A stretch of DNA of 64,000 bases from assembly GCF_963576615.1 (NCBI RefSeq), contig NC_088716.1:61040228-61104227 (forward strand), written 5' to 3'. The notes under the pieces are model-generated. The model had not been told where the DNA came from. It ran no database searches and saw only the letters and a program-made list of their open reading frames with translations. Made by a program: the position numbers and the translations under genes. Of the stretch, positions 1 to 12,200 are shown piece by piece. Position 1 is the first letter of the stretch, and every line of letters begins with the position of its first letter. Source of the DNA: Watersipora subatra. Lineage: Eukaryota; Bryozoa; Gymnolaemata; Cheilostomatida; Watersiporidae.

Positions 1-186
1 ATACTTATGCAGATGACTATAGGAACCATATGAGTCATAGAAAGTGAGAGAGCCAATCAGAACCAGCCTCCGTAAGAGCTCATGGAAACCAAGGAACTGA
101 CCAACTATACAGTCTAGTTAAATGCATAACTTATAAAACACTTCTCAACTTATAATAACTCCCCTCATCCTCCCAGACCTTTCGCA

Positions 187-252
187 CTATGAACTCCAGA
201 AGACTCACCCACAGAAAACACTATGAACTCTAAGAGACTCACCCACAGATAA
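187..252. repeat. 34-bp minisatellite, left remnant (2 units)
   Basis: Two imperfect units sharing the core GACTCACCCACAG are seen. They match the unit of the array at 3001-3290. The intervening 2.75 kb is a retroelement, so this is probably the far side of one array that was interrupted by the insertion. Confidence 0.75.
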
Positions 253-720
253 TGTCAGCAATACAACAAGTATGTTGCCACGCAGCACCAAGCTGCTACG
301 ATGGCACACCAATCTTCACCACCATGGCGATGCACGCCCACAGCAGAATGCTGTCACGAATCTAACGGCAGTTTCTACTGCCAACCTGTAGCCCAATCAA
401 ATAAGCAGCCTCGCTGCTATACGATCGACTCTTAAACCTGTCCACCACAATGCAGAATGCTTGTCAATAGAAGCACGGCAACATACACAACCAGCTCACT
501 TGCTCTCCCACTGAGGCTTCTGCCAAGCATCTGACTCAGGCCAGTTTATATAGCCAGTCCTGTTAGTCCCTCAGCTTTCTTGTGAAAAGCTAGTTTTTTC
601 AAAGCCCTGACCTTCCATGAAAGCTCGCCCTGGCTCTCCATGAAAGCCAGCCCCCGTGTTACCGGCTAAGGACTAAGGCTAAGGACTGGGAAGCCTCAAA
701 CATTTACATAATATCTCACA
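253..720 (-). repeat. Candidate 3' LTR of the truncated Gypsy-like element
   Basis: On the minus strand the segment begins TGTGAGATATTATG at 720, directly after a purine-rich tract (GGAGCTGGAGAGA, 733-721), and ends TTGCTGACA at 253. It therefore has the TG...CA ends of an LTR and lies 63 bp after the pol stop. No second copy is in the window, so the limits rest on the ends and the polypurine tract alone. Confidence 0.5.
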
Positions 721-783
721 TCTCTCCAGCTCCTTACAAAGCTAACAAAAAAGTTACATCAGTCTCGAGTGATTAGCAACCAG

Positions 784-2996
784 TCATCCAATTACGCAGG
801 ACGCTGTCGCGCGCTGCGACCGTCTGGGCAGTTCAGGCTGCTCAGGCAGGGTGTCTGCCTCGACCGCCGGCCTGTCTGCATTGGCCTCAAGTTTGACTTC
901 CTCAGCTGGCAGCTGCACTCTGTCGCCTCCCTGATTCTCTGCTGACTTGCCATCGGCCTCACTTAGAGGCCCAACAGGCAATATAAGGTCAATAGCCAGC
1001 TCCACCAGCGACATATTGACGGCATCCGCCTCCAAATAGTGGTTGCCACCTAAACCCAATGGTCTAGGTCGAATGTCACTGACAAGTCCATGGCTGACAT
1101 AGCCAGTACCTACTGTATGTTGTTGCCACAGCGTCATTGCCTGACATCTCTTACATGCCTAGGCATGCCATCCACACACACTGTGTGATTAGAGATGACA
1201 CTGGTAACGTGACCTAGCGTCCAGTGATCTGTGCAAAATGGGGATATGGTTTCACCCATACCTCATCACCCACACTAAAACAGCTCTCAACATCTTCCTT
1301 ACTGTTGACATCAAAGGGCACTTGCCATTAGTATCGAAACAGCACATTCGAAAGAACAGAGGTCTCCTTCCTCTCCTTCTGAAGCATCACATTATACCAA
1401 AAAGTCGCCTCCTCCGGGGTGATCCCACCACTTTCGGCAATTTCTTTGTTTGTCCGTCCGACGATTTCTCTCAACTATTCCATTAATGCCAGGGGCGTAA
1501 GTGGCTTGAAAACGAAAAAAGAATCCCCATTTGTCAGCAAACTGATGAACAGCTGCTGACTTGAACGCCGCAAAGTTGTCCAGCAACAACTCATAACACG
1601 GTCCACGCTCAACCATGAAGCTACACAGCTGAGTCACTATCTGTGCTGCAGACTCAGTTTGCAGCATACACCAGATGGAAAACAGTGACGGTCCACAGTC
1701 CACCATTGACAGGAAAGGACTGTCACCATAATGAGTCGCATCAATAGCAACTCGGCACCAGTTCTCATCCACAGCCAAATTTCTAACAGCCACAATACTC
1801 TTTCCCATCGCAGTGCTGGGTCAATACGCTGGCATGCCTCGCACCCAGCCAGATTAGTCTTTACCTGTTCCCATGACAGATCTTTACAAATCTGCCATGC
1901 AAGGTAAAGAGTTCTGTCAAATCCCAAATGGTGCGGCAAATGTGCTACCCAAATGGCATCTTCAAAACTTTCGCCGCTGACAATGGCAGCTGACACCTCA
2001 ACTGCTTCAAAGTCAGCCTCTCGGTGCTCTAGCCAATGCTTTGGTACCTTGGTCATTCGATCAGCTTTATTCTCTACAGAAGGAACAAAGTGAACAGACA
2101 CTGCAAGTTCATACTCGGCTATCGTGTCACGGATCACCCCCAAACGACGCTTCACAACCATCTCCGCAACACCCATTATTCGGACACGGTTTCGTTCATC
2201 AATGGTGATAGTCAACCAGTTAACAACTGTAAGAGAATCAAGAACCAACGTGAAAAGTTTTGAACCCCTGCCATTGCCAAATTGCTCCCTCGACCAACTG
2301 CCTCCAACTCAGCAACATTGATGTGCTGATGGTCAGACTCCTTTCGGAGCCATGAAGCATCCTTCACAATGTTGCCACCGACCTCCAAAGCCACACCCAT
2401 GCCAAGAGAGCTTGTATCAATCCACACTGTAACAGAACCATGAGGGTTCCCCCTCCAAACTCCTATGACTGGGTTCTCACGGCGGGCTCTTGCCAAGAGC
2501 TCACCATCCAGACTGCCGACCATTTTCCCGACAGGAGAGACCCAAGCTCCACTGCAGCACAGCCATTTTTAAAAAACTGCACTACGGGCACAATCACCCT
2601 GCCACAGGGTAGCGGCCAACTAGTCGGCCACCTATCGAAAACAGCTCCCTCTTCGTGAGCGCTGATGGCTCAAAGTTGTACCCCAAAAAAGCTGTTCCTT
2701 TTGACATCTGCAGATGCCCGCTGAAATCTTTCTGCGAAGCAACACCCAGCAACTGGCCTTCATCTAAGGCCTCAGGCTCCTTTGTCTTGAGCCCATACCT
2801 AGCCAAGTGGTCTCTCAACTCTTGAGCACTCAGCATGGACTCCTTAACTACTATGTCATCAATATAGTGATCAGTACCACGATGAACACGTTAATCCAAT
2901 GACAGAACTTTTTCAAGGATTGAGGTCATTATTCTTGGTGCACATGACAGGCCAAAACCTAGTCGAGTAAAGGCATACTGCACGCCCTTGTGCCTC
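784..2996 (-). pseudogene. Gypsy-like pol remnant (RT, RNase H, integrase)
   Basis: Read from high to low coordinates, the minus strand gives an RT fingers/palm piece with a FGLS box and a YIDD catalytic box (about 2985-2850). An RT thumb segment follows (2836-2594), then an RNase H-like segment with IDTSS (2523-2212). Next come a zinc-binding integrase piece with a CEAC pair (about 2248-1800) and an integrase core (1808-1392) with AIDATHYGD, LLLDN and GIVERN for the D-D-E triad. A basic tail ending LPRRSQR runs to the stop at 784. The pieces are in different frames with stops between them, so the gene is dead. The family assignment within Ty3/Gypsy is open. Confidence 0.7.
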
Positions 2997-3000
2997 TGCA

Positions 3001-3290
3001 GATAATACAATCAACTCAAAGAGACTCACCCATAGGTAATACAATCAACTCCAAGAGACTCAACCATAGATAATATTACCAACTTCAAGAGACTCACCCA
3101 CAAATAATACAATCAACTCCAAGAGACTCACCAACAGATAATACTATCAACACCAATAGACTCACCCACAGATAATACTATCAACTCCAAGAGACTCACT
3201 CATAGATAATACTATCAACTTTGAGGGACTCACCCATAGACAATACAATCAACTCTAAGAAACTCACCCACAGATAATACAATCAACTGT
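3001..3290. repeat. 34-bp minisatellite at a P450 exon-intron junction
   Basis: Eight and a half head-to-tail 34-bp units (plus-strand core ATAATACAATCAACTC, then GACTCACCC). On the minus strand most units carry the word GGTGAGT, a consensus 5' splice site. The first unit overlaps the end of the CYP3-clan exon at 3268-3434. The array looks like an expansion of that exon-intron boundary. Confidence 0.85.
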
Positions 3291-6200
3291 TGCATGAATT
3301 TAGATCTTGTGTTTGGAATACCAAAGAAAGTGCGGGCGTGTTGGACAAACGGGTGGTTAGTAGAGCCTTGTACATCAATTTCCATACCAAACGCAGTCCG
3401 AGCAATGACATCCATAGTATACGCTTCACAATAGCTACAAACCAAAGTATACCATTAGACATGCTGGGTATGTACGTACACTGTCCAGCTACTGTAAATG
3501 TATGGTATATTTACAATGCATATACTGAACGTGACAGCATACTGTCATGCACGCTATTAATCCAGGGTCATATATATTATGAACTCATGACATATATATT
3601 GTACACCTGTGACATATATACTGTACACCTGTGACAGATATACTGTACACCTGTGACATTTATACTGTACACCTGTGACATATATATTGTACACCTGTAA
3701 AATATATGTAGGTCTGTGATACATCCTGTGTACATATATGACATATATATTGTATACTTGCGCCTAGAATATGGTATATTTGTAGCATATGTACTACACA
3801 CCTGCAACATACAGACCCTGCATATACTACACATATCCTGTAAATCTAAACCAGACATGGCAAATGTCAGATGATCCCTTGTATGCAAACTAAAGTTACA
3901 CTCTACAAACATTATACCTGTATGTTACATTTCTAGTTGATGTGTGACAAGCAGCAATAAAACATTATACATGTACCTGTATGTTACATTTCTAGTTGGC
4001 GTGTGACAAGCTGCAATGAAGAACACTATATGTTAAATAATCAACGTATCTCTATCAATAGTTTAATAAGACTCCAAATGTGCTACACATATGAGCTGAC
4101 TCTCAAAGATTCTGAACTAACCTCACGCTGCACCACCTGCTCTGCATCACTTGTGCTGCAACACCTGAGCTGCAGCACCTGCGCCATACTACCTGCATTG
4201 CACTACCTGATCGCATCACCTGCACTGCACCACCTGCACTGCATCACTTGTGCTGCAACACCTGAGCTGCAGCACCTGCGCCATACTACCTGCATCGCAC
4301 TACCTGCATCGCACTACCTGATCACATCACCTGCACAGCACCACCTGCACTGCACCACCTGCATTATACTACCTGCACTGCACCACCTGCATTATACTAC
4401 CCGCACTGCACCACCTGCGTTCCACATATGTTAAATCCACAATAGCAAACTATTTGAATTTTTATTTATCATAATAGACCGAGCCTTCTGCGTCTCATAA
4501 AATCGAAGAAGTAATGGTGGACAAGAAAGACGGACAAACAAACAAACAGACAATATTATCTTCGTCCCTTAACATAAGGGTGTGATAATAACTTACGCTT
4601 TGATGCCAAATGGAGCTGAGGAGGTTTTATGTATGTACTCCATGAACCTGTCCGCGCAGTCAGTAATCACCCCATGCATCTGTCATACATTGAAATGTCT
4701 TCAAAAATAAATTGATCAAAATTTTTCAGAATGGACAGAACTAGATAATAGTATCGCAGTACTCAACTAAAGCCAAATAAAGATAAATTTCACAAGTTCA
4801 CTTTATGAACACGTAGCAACTTGTGAGGGTTACAAAACAAGTGCACAAATCACTCCAGGTAGGTAGTAGCTAATATATGGAAGCTATCCATAAGCATTAT
4901 GAAGACTTTAAAATGTCCATTCACTGAAGCTGTAAATAACCTGGCCTAAGTACCAGGTTAAACTGAAGTCACTCTGTTAACCAATACACAGTCATAAAGG
5001 TTTTTTGAAGAGCGTCATAAAATTTGAGCATTGGCTTGTCTCCATAGATATGTATTTCAACAGATGATGCTCAAATAATGCTAACAGCCTTGCTCTTCAA
5101 ATAATGTTTTGTAAGTTGAAGTGAAAAAGCAGATGGAAAAAAAAACATAAACATAAAAATAATAACAAAATATATATTAGGTCACTTAAAATATATTTAA
5201 AAAAAGACAGAGTAAGTCACTGTTATAATGTGGAGTTTCCAGTAGGTTATTTATTGTATATTTATTGTAGGTTACAAATGTATTGATAGATACAAGGTAA
5301 GGCAACTGCCTAGCTCAGCTACTTAATCCATACTGAGGAGTCATAAAAATAACCCCTGAACTACCCATAACATTGCTGCAAGGTCACAGATACTTAGAGC
5401 GCATATAACAGTCACGGCTCTATGACTGAGCCTTAGCAACAGCAAGCCTACCATTCTACTCAGTGTTCAATGAACGCCTCTTTTTATTAATTATCTCTTT
5501 GTTAAGTTGGTTTGTAAATAAAATTTCAGTTTTTACCTTTAGCCTTGTATTTATTTGTGTGTAACATATTTCTTCTAATACTGCATGTAACTATTTAGTA
5601 TTTGACACAATTTTTGGGCTCTGGTAAGAATTGAGCAAAATACCATGTATTCTAATAGTTTCACCAACACGCAACAGGTTCGACATACAAAGCTAATATA
5701 AGAACAGATTAATTTGGTATTTAATAGGTTGATTGTGCTATCCAACAATTTATCACACATGAGTTCTCATAACCTAGTGAGTTCCGAGAACAATTTCAAG
5801 GTCTTACTTGCTTGAGTTTCCCAGAAGTAAATGTTGGAGTGAGAGTTGATCGTACGTGTTTCCAATGATCATCTTTGATGAGCAGCAAACTTGCACCCAT
5901 GTCATCATCTCGCTGAAGAGGATCTCTACGATTGGTGAAGCTGGAAAACTCCTTAATACATACCTGCTTAGCAAATTCAGCATCTGCTACATCAATAACA
6001 GGCAAGCGACCTTGGAATGACCTGCAACAAGTACCACAAAGTGTTTGTGATTGACATTTCACTGCTCCAACTTGTGGCTGAGATAATTGAGAGCCAGGCA
6101 CAACCATTAAAAGTAGTCTTGGGTGTATCAGAGTGTAGGATATTAGACACAGTCATATCAGTAGACTTGGGCCTATTAGAGTGTAGGATATTAGACCCAG

Positions 6201-9200
6201 TCATACCAGTAGACTTGGGTCTATCAGAGTGTAGGATATTAGGCACAGTCATACCAGTAGACTTGGGTTTATCAGAGTGTAGGATATTAGACCCAGTCCT
6301 ATCAGTAGTTTAATAATTCATATAACTTTTATAGTGACCAAATAGCCAAATGTACAATTTAAATCACAAAAATTGACCAGTCATGTTCAGCCAAATAAAT
6401 ATTATTACCGTGACAGGCGTTTGTAATTTTACACAAATCAATTCTGCTTACTTATTTTTCAATTACCGGTATATTACAGCGTTGAAAGGTATCTCTGCAG
6501 ACCCTACCAGCTCTATCATACGGTATATTTACCATAGAGATTAGGGAATTCCTTACTTATCAATTGTCTGTATTAGAAAATCAAAACCTTTATATCGGTA
6601 GTCAAAAGTAAACGTTTGCGAGACATGCAGTGTACCATAACTCAAGTCTACCCACATTCAAATCCCAGAACACATTTATGGACTGACTTTTCTATTTCCT
6701 CACTAAAACTCAGATGATGAATACTTACTGATGTAAGCATAAAAGCCATTAAAAAGCAGCAGCAAACTCAGAAAGCTGACTAAAACTTTGTCAGGAATTA
6801 GTTAAGCTTGCAAGGGCCCTGTAGGATCCACTCAAGTCTGTCAAAATTTTCCCATTCTAGAAGCTAAATACGTCAACTTATTGGGCTCGCTACAGTTGTC
6901 CGAAGCTGAATACGCCAACTTATTGGGCTCGCTACAGTTGTCTGAAGCTAAATACGCTAACTTATTGGGCTCGCTACAGTTGTCTGAAGCTAAATACGCT
7001 AAATTAATGGACTCGCTACAGTTGTCTGAAGCTAAATAAGCCAACTTATTGGGCTCGCTACAGTTGTCCGAAGCTAAATACGCCAACTTATTGGGCTCGC
7101 TACAGTTGTCCGAAGCTAAATACGCTAACTTATTGGGCTCGCTACAGTTGTCTGAAGCTAAATACGCTAAATTAATGGACTCGCTACAGTTGTCTGAAGC
7201 TAAATAAGCCAACTTATTGGGCTCGCTACAGTTGTCCGAAGCTAAATACGCCAACTTATTGGGCTCGCTACAGTTGTCCGAAGCTAAATACGCCAACTTA
7301 TTGGGCTCGCTACAGTTGTCTAAAGCTAAATACGCCAACTTATTGGGCTCGCTACAGTTGTCTGAAGCTAAATATGCTAACTTATCGGACTCGCTACAGT
7401 TGTCTGAAGCTAAATAAGCCAACTTATTGGGCTCGCTACAGTTGTCCGAAGCTAAATACGCCAACTTATTGGGCTCGCTACAGTTGTCCGAAGCTAAATA
7501 CGCCAACTTATTGGGCTCGTTACAGTTGTCTGAAGCTAAATACGCCAACTTATTGGGCTCGCTACAGTTGTTTGAAGCTAAATATGCCAACTTATTGGGC
7601 TCGCTACAGTTGTCTGAAGCTAAATACGCCAACTTATTGGGCTCGCTACAGTTGTCTGAAACTAAATACGCTTACTTATTGGGCTCGCTACAGTTGTCTG
7701 ATTCAAAAACTTATTTTTGGGTTTTGCAATGGCTAGTTTACAACCATTCGTTTTGGGAAACGTTAAAAATTCACTCAGTTCTTTAGTATTGAGCTTTGTG
7801 TCAGGATAATCATGAAGACCTGCACGGTTGTTGACTTCAGCTTGTAGGCTCAATAAATCTAGTGTGATTGGTCAGGAGAAGGTTTTTCTCATGAATTATC
7901 AAACTAGACCCATGACCTCATGACCCATGAACTCAAGATCCATGACCTGATGACCCATTACAAATGTAATTACCAAAGTTCTTTGTACAGCTAATCAGGT
8001 GATGTCATGCACTAGCTTTAGGTGACAATACTTTTTGAGCTGGTACTACGCCTCGTGCGACCATTAGAAATCATGAAATCGAATGAAAATGAATGAAATT
8101 GCCAAGCAATTGTTGTAACATCAAAACTGGAAATTTTTGTTACACATATCATTGCCCAAAATGTACAATGACACCTCCTATGAACATTTCGTTCGTTGAG
8201 GCGTACATATTGTCAACCACTAGATACTCGAGGCATGCATATTGTCAATCTTTAGATAGTTGAGGCATGCATATTGTCAATCTTTAGATAGTCGAGGGTG
8301 TATATTGTCAATATTTAGATCGTTGAGACATGCATTTAGTAATTCTTTAGATAGTTGAGGGTGCCCATTGTCAATTTTTAGATAGTCGAGTGTGTACATT
8401 GTCAATCCTTAAATAGTTGAGGCATGTATATTGTAAATCTTTAGATAGTTGAAGCATGCATATTGTCAGTCTTTAGATAGTCGAGGCATGCATATTGTAA
8501 TTCTTTAGATAGTTAAGGCATGCATATTGTCAGTCTTTAGATAGTTGAAGCACGCATATTGTCAGTCTTTAGATAGTCGAGGCATGCATATTGTAATTCT
8601 TTAGATAGTTAAGGCATGCATATTGTCAGTCTTTAGATAGTTGAAACACGCATATTGTCAGTCTTTAGATAGTCGAGGCATGCATATTGTAATTCTTTAG
8701 ATAGTTAAGGCATGCATATTGTCAGTCTTTAGATAGTCGAGGCATGCATATTGTTAATCTTTAGATAGTCGAAGCATGCATATTGTTAATCTTTAGATAG
8801 TTGAAGCATGCATATTGTAAATCTTTAGATAGTCGAGGGTGTATATTGTCAATTTTTAGATGGTCGAGGGTGTACATTGTCAATCCTTAGATAGTTAAGG
8901 CAAGTATATTGTAATTCTTTAGATAGTTGAAGCATGCATATTGTAAATCTTGAGATAGTCAAGTTAAAAGCACCGCATATTTATTCTGCTCACCCATGAA
9001 CTTTGCTTGACAATTTCTTGAGCACACATACTTCATAATCGTGTATTGGCTGAAACCAAAACGAAAAATATAGTTTTCAGATATCTGACAACAGCAAATG
9101 TTAAAAACTAAGGAAGAGCTTAGAGCCACCTATAATTAAGAAGCAACTTTGTCTTTTAATTTTAAGCATTTTTAGGCATTATGAAGCCGAGTAAAATTCT

Positions 9201-12200
9201 TTAGTGAGAATAGAAATAGTGTAAAATAGAAAATATTTCAACAAACTTTGGGCTGACCAACCTAATGAATGCCTGTCATTAAAACACTTCAATGAAAAAG
9301 GTGGAACAATGCAGCAATCCACAACATGTGTAAAAACCTGTCCTTACTGTGGCTAACAGCAATACCTGCCATTTACTACGCGTAGCCCTGATAACATCTG
9401 CTACAGACAATGTGTACTATGTCTAATGACTAATGCTAATTAACAGTCATACTTGCCACTCGGCATCACAGATAAAAATTTTGCGGAGGTCTTTAACAGA
9501 AAAGGCTTTATTTTATATTTTTTATGAGTTAACTACCTCATTCTCAATATGTTTAGTGCTTTTGTAGCTGAAATTAACTATTACAATTTGTTTGTGTTAT
9601 GCTTGTTGCTTGCATGTTATATTGTTTTATCAGTTGTATTGAGTTATGGTCATTTCTGTTTTGTAGTTGTTGTGAGTCGAGTGGACCTTACATTAAAGCA
9701 CTAAACTTACAAATCTCAAGTTGATTCTTCACCAACTAACAAAAAACATACAAACACACTAGCTCTACTAACAATCACAAACATGGTGCCCCAAGTCAGG
9801 AAATAAAAGACAATTGTCCAGCTGTCTGATAACAATCGTCCTGAAGAACAATCTACTCTGTTGGACTCAGATAGTGAGATTAAGACTTTGACCAGCATCT
9901 AACCATAGAACTGCACCAGTATGAGTGTCGATTTCTTAGCACCAAAGCCTATCCAAGATAGATCCAATCTGTCCAACCAATGGACAAGATTCAAAGAAGA
10001 ATCTGAACTGTTTCTCACAGCTGCTGAGAAGTCAGCGTCGGATGACAAAATCAAGGTGGCGATCTTGCTAAGATGTATTGGACCAAGAGGAGTAGACATA
10101 TTTAAGGCATTCACATTCACAGAAGGAAAATTGAAAGATAGATATGCAGATGTTGTGGAGAAGTTTGATGCCTTTTGCAACCGAGGAACAAACAAGCTGG
10201 TGAAAAGACATCAACTATTGTCTACAAAACAGAATACCATGACTTTAGATGAGTATGTGACCGTTCTCCATAACATTGTTTGGGAATGTCAGCTAGATAC
10301 AATGTATGATGATTTTATGTTACAGGCCTTTCTTCTAGGCATTAATGATGGTCATCTTCGACGAAAACTATTTGATGATGCTGGGGGAGATGGCGGTCTG
10401 AGTCTAGAGCAAGCGATTAAGAAATGTCGCATTGCTGAGAGCTCACAAAAAGACATGACAGTACTTCAAGGTGAAAAAACAGTGAAAGTTGTCAACCCAA
10501 GAAGGAAGATCAGCAAGAGTCATGCATCACAGCATGACCAAGATGAGTCAACAAGGTCTACTCGCCCACTAAGAAAACAAAAGGATCATGTGGAAATTGT
10601 GGCCAATTACATCCACCGAGACAGTGTCCTGCATACGGACAGCAATGTCATACCTGCAAGAAGTACAATCACTACAAGGCCCTCTGTAGATCAAAGAAGC
10701 AAGTGAATGTAGTAGCGGAAGAGGAAAGTGATGAATCCGATGAATCTCTTCTCTGCTTGCTAGTGAGGAAAAATAAGAAACTGATGTTCATTATGAAAAC
10801 ATGTGCGGGTGACAGTCGTAAAGATATCACGTTTCAGCTAGACACTGGAGCCTCGTGCAACATATTGAACTACCGGGACTACTGTGATCTTGGTAAACCG
10901 CCATTGGTTGGTAGTCAATCTAAACTCCGTCAGTTTGATAGATCAGTGACTCGTGCCCTGGGAGGATGTAACATACAGGTAGCCAGGAGATCTCTCTATG
11001 TCTTTGTTCACACACAACCATAGTTTACTATCTCTGGATGCATCATTGGAACTAGGCCTCATATCACTAAAAGAGGAGTGGGTGAATCTTGTGTCAGATG
11101 AAAACTTAGAAGATATACTTGGCAGCTATGAGGATGCCTTTGAGGGAATTGGTTGTTTGCCTGGAGAATATCACATTGAGATTGACAAAGGAGCAGTGCC
11201 AAAACAGTCACAATAGGAAAACACCTCCCTCAATGGTGAACGATCTCAAAGCAAAACTGGATTTGTACACACAGAAAGGAATTCTTGCTACAGTAGATCA
11301 CCCAACAGCATAGATTAGCAATCACGTAGCTGTGCGAAAGCCAAATGGAACACTCCGAGTATGCCTCGATCTGTCAAATCTTAACAGAGTAATACTAACA
11401 GGGTAATACAAAGGAATCATTTCCCAATGCCCACTTTGGCTGATGTGCTATCAGAACTGTGTTAGGCTAAAGTCTTCTCTTTGTGATGCAAAGGACGGTT
11501 TCCTGCAGATAAAACTGAGTGACAGTTCCAGTGATCTTACTACCTTCTGGACACCTTTCGGAAAGTACAAATGGTTGAGAATGCCCTTTGGTCTGTCTTC
11601 GAGCCCGAAGAATTTCAAAGGAGATTGTCTGATGCGTTGAGTGGCCTCAAAGGAGTAACCATGGTTGCAGATGATATCTTGATTTATGGAAAAAGATCAA
11701 CATATAAGGAGGCAGTCAGAGATCACAATGAGAAGCTAGAGAAACTACTGACTAGAGCTGGGCAAGTCAATCTCAAACTCAACAAAGAAAAATGCAAGTT
11801 CCTAATGGAAGAGCTCTCCTGCAATGGACATGTGATAACTAAGGAGGGTATCAAGCCAGATGGTGCAAAGGTAGCTGCTATAACTGCCATGAATCCTCCA
11901 ACTGACAGTGATGAGGTAAGGCGATTTTATGGGCATGTGAACTACCTATCAAAGTTCATCCCAAATTGCTCTGCTGAATGTGAACCTTTGAGACGATTAA
12001 TCGGCAAAAGCTCGGCAGAGTTTGTGTGGCAAAAGGAACAGGAAGAAGCTTTCAAGAAAATCAAACAGTTGATAACTAGCACTAAAGTTCTAAAATACTT
12101 TGACGTTAACAAACCGGTCGTGGTACAGACCGATGCCAGCACAGACGGCTTAGGAGCGGTGCTGCTTCAGGATGGTTGCCCAGTAAGTTATGGGTCAAAA

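Larger units (their letters stand above)
253..3000 (-). mobile_element. 5'-truncated Ty3/Gypsy-like LTR retroelement
   Basis: A 3' LTR candidate (253-720), a polypurine tract and a degenerate pol are read on the minus strand. The element has no 5' LTR, gag, protease or N-terminal reverse transcriptase. It stops at 3000 inside the RT palm and is bordered on both sides by the same 34-bp minisatellite. GATAA occurs directly outside both ends (248-252 and 3001-3005), but the minisatellite unit itself contains this word, so it is weak evidence for a target duplication. It lies beyond the last visible exon of the CYP3-clan gene. Confidence 0.7.

Noticed and set aside
6841..7632. 263-codon repetitive ORF as a protein gene
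   Set aside because: It is one of several frames left open by a 42-bp minisatellite, and it lies inside a P450 intron.
8195..8962. CRISPR-like array
   Set aside because: The repeats are contiguous without unique spacers, and the sequence is from an animal genome.
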